In this document: positions 59,053 through 64,000 of the stretch, piece after piece
Layout: each line of letters starts with the position of its first letter
Numbering within the stretch: the first letter of the stretch is position 1
NCBI RefSeq assembly: GCF_009602435.1
Contig: NZ_VZDQ01000027.1
Span: forward strand, 186,001 to 250,000
Direction: 5' to 3'
DNA from: Sediminibacillus terrae
Lineage (GTDB): Bacteria > Bacillota > Bacilli > Bacillales > Amphibacillaceae
Length of the DNA: 64,000 nt
Translations under genes and position numbers: made by a program
The notes under the pieces: model-generated
What the model saw: only the letters and a program-made list of their open reading frames with translations
The model's database searches: none
Told to the model about the DNA's origin: nothing

Positions 59053-60534
59053 GTGACAACTTTTAAATCATTAGACATATCCAACCCAATTATGAAGGCC
59101 TTGGAAAAGATGGGGTTTGAAGAGGCAACCCCGATTCAGGCAGAGACCATTCCGCTGGCCAAGCAAGGGAACGACGTCATTGGGCAGGCTCAGACAGGTA
59201 CTGGGAAAACAGCTGCTTTCGGAATCCCGATGATTGAGAAAATCGACCAAGACCTGAAGCGGATTCAGGGACTTGTCGTAGCACCGACGAGGGAGCTTGC
59301 TATCCAAGTCGGCGAAGAAATCAACAGGCTGGGACGCTTCAAAGGAGTAAGGACATTGCCTGTCTATGGTGGACAGCATATGGAACGTCAAATCCGAGCG
59401 TTGAAGGATGGCCCCCATATTGTGGTGGCAACACCAGGACGTCTGCTGGATCATATCCGAAGAAAGACCATCAATATCAGCAACGTGCATACGGCCGTAT
59501 TGGACGAAGCCGACGAAATGCTGAACATGGGCTTTATCGATGATATCCGCGATATTTTGAAGGCAATTCCGGAACAGCGCCAGACCTTGCTGTTTTCGGC
59601 TACGATGCCAAAAGAAATCCGGGATATCGCCACAACCCTGATGAAAAAGCCGGAAGAAGTCCGGGTAAAGGCAAAAGAAATGACGGTCGAGAATATCGAT
59701 CAGTTCTTTGTGGAAGTCCATGAAAAACAGAAGTTTGATACATTGACCAATCTGTTGGACATCCATGTTCCCGATCTGGCCATCATTTTTGGCAGAACGA
59801 AAAAACGTGTCGATGAAGTGACAGAAGGCTTGCAGGCACGCGGTTTCCGAGCAGAAGGCATCCATGGTGACCTGACCCAGGGCAAACGGATGTCCGTCCT
59901 CAACAAATTCAAAAACGGACGCATTGAAATTCTTGTGGCCACAGACGTAGCGGCAAGAGGATTGGATATTTCGGGTGTCACCCATGTGTACAACTTCGAC
60001 GTACCACAGGACCCGGAAAGCTACGTGCACCGGATCGGACGTACCGGAAGAGCTGGTAAAGGCGGTGAAGCAGTTTCTTTCATCACACCTAGAGAGATGC
60101 CGCATTTGCATTTGATCGAAAAAGTAACCAAGGGTAAAATCAAACGGCTACAAGCTCCGTCCACGGACGAAGCGCTGCGCGGCCAGCAGCAAGTGACGGT
60201 CGACAAGATGCAGACAACGATTGAAAAACAGGACTTGCAGTCTTACCGGGAAACAGCCAATGAATTGTTGAGTCAGTATGATTCCGTGACAATCGTGTCA
60301 GCTGCCTTGAAACTGTTGACCAAAGAACGTCGCAATGCGCCGGTCAAACTGACTTCGATTGCGCCTGTCAGCGTAAAGCAGGCTCATAAAGATAAAAACA
60401 AGAAAAAGTATCGTGGTAACGATAAACGGAACTATTCGCGCAAAGGCAAGCCATCCGGCAAGCCTTCCCGCAACCGCAAGTTCCAAAATAAGCGTAATTC
60501 AAACAACAATCGCGGCCAGAACAACTATAAATAA
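59053..60534 (+). CDS. cshA: DEAD-box RNA helicase CshA
   Basis: The 493-residue helicase unwinds RNA and works in RNA decay and cold adaptation. Helicase motifs: Q motif ([14 protein letters not shown]), I AQTGTGKT, Ia [53 protein letters not shown] basic Gly/Asn/Arg-rich tail (after ~415) ends [16 protein letters not shown] is the start with AAAAGGAG in place. The order with ydbS, ydbT and a rhomboid gene is the same as in B. subtilis. Confidence 0.96.
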   Translation: MTTFKSLDISNPIMKALEKMGFEEATPIQAETIPLAKQGNDVIGQAQTGTGKTAAFGIPMIEKIDQDLKRIQGLVVAPTRELAIQVGEEINRLGRFKGVRTLPVYGGQHMERQIRALKDGPHIVVATPGRLLDHIRRKTINISNVHTAVLDEADEMLNMGFIDDIRDILKAIPEQRQTLLFSATMPKEIRDIATTLMKKPEEVRVKAKEMTVENIDQFFVEVHEKQKFDTLTNLLDIHVPDLAIIFGRTKKRVDEVTEGLQARGFRAEGIHGDLTQGKRMSVLNKFKNGRIEILVATDVAARGLDISGVTHVYNFDVPQDPESYVHRIGRTGRAGKGGEAVSFITPREMPHLHLIEKVTKGKIKRLQAPSTDEALRGQQQVTVDKMQTTIEKQDLQSYRETANELLSQYDSVTIVSAALKLLTKERRNAPVKLTSIAPVSVKQAHKDKNKKKYRGNDKRNYSRKGKPSGKPSRNRKFQNKRNSNNNRGQNNYK

Positions 60535-60542
60535 AATAGAAA

Positions 60543-60625
60543 TGGCTGGGACAAAAGCATAGTGACCAAAGCAAAAACCGAACGAAGATTCGAAGCCCTA
60601 AGCATTCGAATCCGTTCGGTTTTTC
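60543..60625 (+). terminator. Repeat-type terminator (copy T7) of cshA
   Basis: Lead GGCTGGGACAAAAGCATAGT then GACCAAAGC; hairpin AAAAACCGAACGAAGATTCGAA pairs with TTCGAATCCGTTCGGTTTTT. This is one of the best copies. Confidence 0.95.
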
Positions 60626-60706
60626 TATTTATTTAAGATAAGGTAAACATACCCGGTTGATTATTTCTTTCATTCTGTTGTTTGATGTGTGCATCCCCTA
60701 CGCTAC

Positions 60707-60821
60707 GGCAAGATACTACGCTTTCCACGGGCACGGCTTCAACTTCCTCAGTAAGCAAAAGACGCTTACTTGCGGGATTTTCAGCTCGTGCTGTTCCCGT
60801 AGGAGTCTCCGTATCTTGCCT
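60707..60821 (-). repeat. Structured palindromic element P, copy D
   Basis: Reverse orientation. Conserved blocks GGATTTTCAGCTCGTGCTG and GGCAAGATACTACG. Inner stem AGTAAGC/GCTTACT (60750-60756 with 60764-60770). Confidence 0.9.
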
Positions 60822-61016
60822 TCGCTATGATAGAGTGTTCTGTTCAAAAGGATTGTGCAATTTTATTAGATGAATAGTGGTAACTAAACATCTTTTACAA
60901 AATGGAAAGACTCTCTTGGAAAGACTCTCTGTGTATAAAATAGAAAAGTCAGTTAAGAACAAAGGATATTTCCATGTTTTATTGATATAAAGCTTCGAAG
61001 CGCACTTGTTCAACGG

Positions 61017-61135
61017 AGGCAAGGTACATAGACTCCAGCGGGAACAGCACGAGCTGAAGATCCACTTGGTAAAGTGTTGTTCTTTACCAAATTAGCTGAA
61101 GCCGTGCCCGCGGAAAGCGAAGTACCTTGCCGGAG
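61017..61135 (+). repeat. Structured palindromic element P, copy B
   Basis: Same orientation as copy A; arms GGCAAGGTA and TACCTTGCC; inner stem ACTTGGTAAAG/CTTTACCAAAT. It lies ~200 bases from copy D in inverted orientation. Confidence 0.9.
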
Positions 61136-61330
61136 TGGGTACCTGTACCATTCTTAAAGAAAGTGTCTGAAGTATTTTTATCCCGGAATGGACCGCATGT
61201 AAAGCTTCTTAAGCAAGCAGAAAATAACTGTCCTTTCATCGGATTATTAGCTTAAGTAAGGCATGTTGAATACTTTCTCCATGCACAGGGATAACTGTGA
61301 AAATGAAACCCAAACTCTCTTTGTACCGTA

Positions 61331-61358
61331 TTTACTAGAAGGCATTGTATGGTACGAT
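61331..61358 (+). promoter_or_regulatory. Possible promoter of ydbS-ydbT
   Basis: TTTACT at 61331-61336 and TACGAT at 61353-61358 (extended with TGG) are 16 bases apart, about 60 bases before the GTG of ydbS. Confidence 0.4.
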
Positions 61359-61421
61359 GCTAATAGAAAGCAATACGGCTCCCTTGGCGAGTTGGGGGCC
61401 GGGAAGGCTGGTGAAAAAACA

Positions 61422-61901
61422 GTGCGACAACCACCTGAGAATTTTATTGCGAAAGAAGCAGTGAAGGTTTGGAGAATCACGGCTCTTATCCCTACTGTCA
61501 TTTTATGGATCGTTTTAATCGTGCTTACTTTTTTTGCGGGGAAGTTTTCTATTCCGATTTGGGTTGTCCTCGTCGCTTGGGCAGTAATGGCTGTCGATAC
61601 ATATATTACAGTGTATCTGATACCTGCCATAAAATGGCGCAGATGGAGGTATCAAGTATTTGAGCAGGAAATCGATATCCAGCATGGGATTCTGATCATA
61701 AAACGGACACTTGTCCCGATGATCCGGGTCCAGCATGTCGATACCAAACAAGGGCCGCTGCTGAAGCGGTTCAAATTGGCGACTGTGACCATATCGACCG
61801 CAGCCACTACCCATGAAATCCCCGCGCTGCTCGAAGAAGAGGCCTCTGCTTTAAGGGATAAAATCTCCCGGCTGGCAAGGGTGGATGAAGATGATGTCTG
61901 A
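61422..61901 (+). CDS. ydbS: PH domain membrane protein YdbS
   Basis: The 159-residue product has two membrane helices (ITALIPTVILWIVLIVLTFF, IWVVLVAWAVMAVDTYIT) followed by a bacterial PH domain (RYQVFEQEIDIQHGILIIKR, VPMIRVQHVDTKQGPLLKRF). The length equals that of B. subtilis YdbS. GTG at 61422 is preferred because the protein homology starts there (RQPPENFIAKEA); an upstream in-frame ATG at 61263 would add a non-family extension. It overlaps the ydbT frame. YdbS/YdbT are linked to resistance to antimicrobial peptides in B. subtilis. Confidence 0.9.
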   Translation: MRQPPENFIAKEAVKVWRITALIPTVILWIVLIVLTFFAGKFSIPIWVVLVAWAVMAVDTYITVYLIPAIKWRRWRYQVFEQEIDIQHGILIIKRTLVPMIRVQHVDTKQGPLLKRFKLATVTISTAATTHEIPALLEEEASALRDKISRLARVDEDDV

Positions 61902-63339
61902 AGCAAAACGGATGCACCCTGCTGCCACGATATTTAACTTCATCGCCATGATCAAAGATGTTCTTGTCCCGGCCGTGATTGGTTCGTTTGCCCTGATCCG
62001 CAACATCGATGCAGCACCCTGGGTCTGGGTACTGGTCATTTTGGGGCTGCTGCTCATAATGGTTGCTGCCAGCTTCCTATCCTGGTACCGATTCACTTAT
62101 CGAATCGAAGGAGACGAGCTCCGGATCGAATCCGGCATTTTTATCCGGAAAAAGCGGTACATCTCCAAAAACCGGATCCAGTCGATCGATCTCACGGCTG
62201 GTGTCATCCACCGTCTCTTCGGGCTCGTAAAAGTGGAAGTACAAACGGCGGGAAGCGATAATTCAGCGGAAGCTGGATTGAAAGCAGTATCCAGGAGACA
62301 AGGAGAACTGTTGAGGGAAGCGTTGAAAGGGGAAAAAGCAGAGCCGGCTGGCAAAGTCGAGGATCCGACAGAGCCTGTGAAACCAAAGGCGGTTACACAA
62401 CGGACAATCGGATGGAAGCGTCTGCTGCTTGCAGCGACGACATCCGGAGGGATAGGTGTTTTCTTATCTTTATTTGCTGTATTCGGTTCACAAGTGAACC
62501 AAATCATCCCGGATGGATTTTTCACGAATGTCTATAACTGGGCTGTTCACTTAAGCATTGTAATCCTTCTCGTTTTGGTTTTGCTCGTTTGTGTGGGGAT
62601 ATGGTTGATGGCGATAGCTGGCACGTTACTGCGCTACAGCTATTTCACTATCCGCAAGTATGAAAATGAATTGTTCATCACGCGTGGTTTGCTGGAGAAA
62701 AAGCAGGTGACCGTTCCACTGAATCGAATTCAAGGGATTCGCATCCAAGAAAATATTTTCCGGCAGCCGCTCGGTTATGCGGCGGTTTATGTAGAGGTCG
62801 CCGGAGGTGCACTGGATAAAAACGACGATTTTTCGATTGCACTGTTCCCGTTATTAAAAAGAACAGAGATACAGTCATTTGTCCAGGAGTATCTGCCGGG
62901 ATTCCAGATTGAAGAGGAATGGGAGCAGCTTCCGGTACGTTCAGCCCGCAGATTTATTCTGCGCAGTACGCTTCCGGTTGTGGCAATTGCAGCTCCCTTA
63001 TTGTACTTTTTTCCGCTTTTTAGCTGGATGGCTCTGATAATTATAGCCGCAGCTGCCGTATTGGGCTACCTCCGATTCAAAGATGCCGGTTTTAGCATCA
63101 ACGAAAAGCAGCTGTCATTCCGCTCGCGGATGTTGAGCAGGGAAATAATCGTGGTGGACAGGAAACGGATACAGTCCCTGTCCACCTCCAATCACTGGTT
63201 TCAAAGGAGAAAATCATTGCAGACGGTTTATTTTTCGATTGCCTCACACAGTGGTGTAGGGAAGAGCTTCCTCGTAAAGGATATGGAAAATGGGGATGCA
63301 GAAGCCATTCGGGATTGGTATTCCTTTCATTCCGACTAG
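61891..63339 (+). CDS. ydbT: PH domain membrane protein YdbT
   Basis: The product of about 482 residues has pairs of membrane helices and three PH-like domains (YRIEGDELRIESGIFIRKKR, NELFITRGLLEKKQVTVPLN, FSINEKQLSFRSRMLSREII). It is the partner of YdbS. The start codon is uncertain among 61885, 61891 and 61894; AAGGGTGG is spaced best for 61891. It overlaps the end of ydbS, so translation is coupled. It closes the conserved cshA-ydbS-ydbT block. Confidence 0.9.
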   Translation: MMSEAKRMHPAATIFNFIAMIKDVLVPAVIGSFALIRNIDAAPWVWVLVILGLLLIMVAASFLSWYRFTYRIEGDELRIESGIFIRKKRYISKNRIQSIDLTAGVIHRLFGLVKVEVQTAGSDNSAEAGLKAVSRRQGELLREALKGEKAEPAGKVEDPTEPVKPKAVTQRTIGWKRLLLAATTSGGIGVFLSLFAVFGSQVNQIIPDGFFTNVYNWAVHLSIVILLVLVLLVCVGIWLMAIAGTLLRYSYFTIRKYENELFITRGLLEKKQVTVPLNRIQGIRIQENIFRQPLGYAAVYVEVAGGALDKNDDFSIALFPLLKRTEIQSFVQEYLPGFQIEEEWEQLPVRSARRFILRSTLPVVAIAAPLLYFFPLFSWMALIIIAAAAVLGYLRFKDAGFSINEKQLSFRSRMLSREIIVVDRKRIQSLSTSNHWFQRRKSLQTVYFSIASHSGVGKSFLVKDMENGDAEAIRDWYSFHSD

Positions 63340-63492
63340 GGAGTAGAAAAGAAATAACAGATGGAATCATTCTACTTCGGCAAGGTACTCCGCTACCAGT
63401 GGGCATGGTTCAGCGTAAGGCTCAGTATATTACCGGAGCACTGAGAGAAACCTCACACTACGGCATAAAAAGAAGTCGCGGTTATGAAAAAT
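63340..63492. other. Gap with a decayed P element
   Basis: TCGGCAAGGTACTCCGCTAC followed by GTGGGCATGGTTCAG at about 63376-63415 resembles the arm of element P in reverse. No gene is seen. Confidence 0.45.
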
Positions 63493-63582
63493 CAAAAAAC
63501 CGAACGAATTCGACTATTTAACATTTCGAATATCGTTCGGTTTTTGGTTTGGCCATCGTGCTTCTGCCCCAGCCACTTTTAT
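63493..63582 (-). terminator. Repeat-type terminator (copy T8)
   Basis: On the minus strand GGCTGGGGCAGAAGCACGAT then GGCCAAACC; hairpin AAAAACCGAACGATATTCGAA pairs with TTCGAATTCGTTCGGTTTTT. It serves the rhomboid gene and closes ydbT on the other strand. Confidence 0.93.
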
Positions 63583-63674
63583 TCGCCCCTCCCGGCAAAG
63601 AACAGAATGAAAAGGGACAAGGAGATCAAAACCCCGAAGCAACGGACCGTTCTCTTTCTACTTTTTAACTTCCG

Positions 63675-64000
63675 CTAAAAAAACCTTCCCAACACACCTA
63701 AAACAACCAATAATCCGATAAAAACCCACAAAGCAGGAACAAGATACTTTTTCCATGGAATCCTTCGTTTGTTCCAGCGGTTCGGATCAAAGTGTATGTC
63801 GCCATCCTGGGTGCGGGAACGCTTATTCCGCCACATGGCGAACGGCTTGACATTGTTTAAGAAAATCGGTGCCAGCGCCAGTCCTCCGATGAAACCGAAC
63901 AGGTGACCGAGTATGTTGATTCCTGGACGCAGGAAGGTCATAATCAGTCCGATAATCAAAATGGTGGTTACAATTTGGGCATTGGCCCGGTCGATTAAAT
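63675..64000 (-). CDS. Rhomboid family intramembrane protease, C-terminal part (cut by window)
   Basis: The frame is open to the right window edge; about 108 residues are visible. The motif GINILGHLFGFIGGLALAPI holds the His of the rhomboid catalytic dyad and the GxxxG-type packing. A basic loop (WRNKRSRTQDGDIHFDPNRW) and a last helix (KYLVPALWVFIGLLVVLGVL) follow. The catalytic Ser lies in the missing part. It is the likely orthologue of B. subtilis YdcA, which follows ydbT in the opposite direction. Confidence 0.88.
   Translation of the reverse strand, partial: LIDRANAQIVTTILIIGLIMTFLRPGINILGHLFGFIGGLALAPIFLNNVKPFAMWRNKRSRTQDGDIHFDPNRWNKRRIPWKKYLVPALWVFIGLLVVLGVLGRFF

Noticed and set aside
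59071-60111. 346-codon minus-strand frame inside cshA
   Set aside because: It is antisense to a gene with all helicase motifs and has Cys/His/Phe-rich composition typical of shadow frames.
61263-61421. N-terminal extension of YdbS
   Set aside because: The extra 53 residues do not look like the family, a promoter-like sequence lies within them, and the shorter start gives the exact family length.

Overview
The window looks like the chromosome of a low-to-medium GC Bacillaceae bacterium. Evidence for this is the gene content (YteA, YkwC, YkvA, YppG, YjlB-like cupin, CssRS-HtrA, TypA, a T-box ArgS), Bacillus-type AGGAGG ribosome binding sites, and the order cshA-ydbS-ydbT-rhomboid at the right end, which matches the B. 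subtilis ydbR-ydbS-ydbT-ydcA block. Acid-rich proteins suggest a halotolerant relative such as the Halobacillus/Virgibacillus/Oceanobacillus group, but the genus cannot be fixed from sequence alone.

Bases 1-13,560 are the right part of a siphovirus-type prophage whose left part lies outside the window. It reads tail tube, tail assembly chaperones (with a probable -1 frameshift), tape measure, distal tail protein, baseplate protein, a 1184-residue tail protein with collagen-like spacers, small tail-end proteins, a membrane-protein 'moron' with its own promoter and terminator, a BhlA-like protein, holin and amidase endolysin. An AT-rich accessory stretch follows, with a DUF5412 protein and a secreted Cys/His-rich protein. 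A yolD gene with a LexA box comes next.

Bases 14,000-35,600 are core and accessory chromosome. They hold a cold-shock protein, a methyltransferase, YkwC, and a class I ribonucleotide reductase operon preceded by two NrdR boxes and a cobalamin riboswitch. Further on are acetyltransferases, YteA, the secretion-stress module HtrA/CssR/CssS, TypA, a PQQ-type sugar dehydrogenase lipoprotein, a ZIP metal transporter and a MacB-like ABC exporter.

Bases 35,600-36,000 hold the most interesting small locus: a 33-residue holin-like toxin whose promoter contains a LexA-box-like palindrome, with a probable antisense RNA on the opposite strand. This is a candidate SOS-controlled type I toxin-antitoxin system. 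Downstream are T-box-controlled argS, a YjlB-like cupin, DUF2935, a kinase-HD fusion, a DUF368/PopT undecaprenyl-phosphate translocase, thioredoxin-like proteins, an adaptor/membrane-protein pair, a lipid kinase, a CuA-type lipoprotein, a MarR regulator and an ABC-F protein. The ABC-F gene has a terminator and small reading frames in its leader. After these come an esterase-MFS pair, DegV, a frameshifted EamA transporter, CshA, YdbS/YdbT and a rhomboid protease cut by the window edge.

Intergenic regions share modular repeats: nine terminators with a conserved upstream leader, four full and several decayed copies of a ~115-130 bp structured palindrome with covarying inner stems, a ~110 bp element in two copies, and REP-like palindromes. 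No rRNA, tRNA, CRISPR array or complete insertion sequence was seen.
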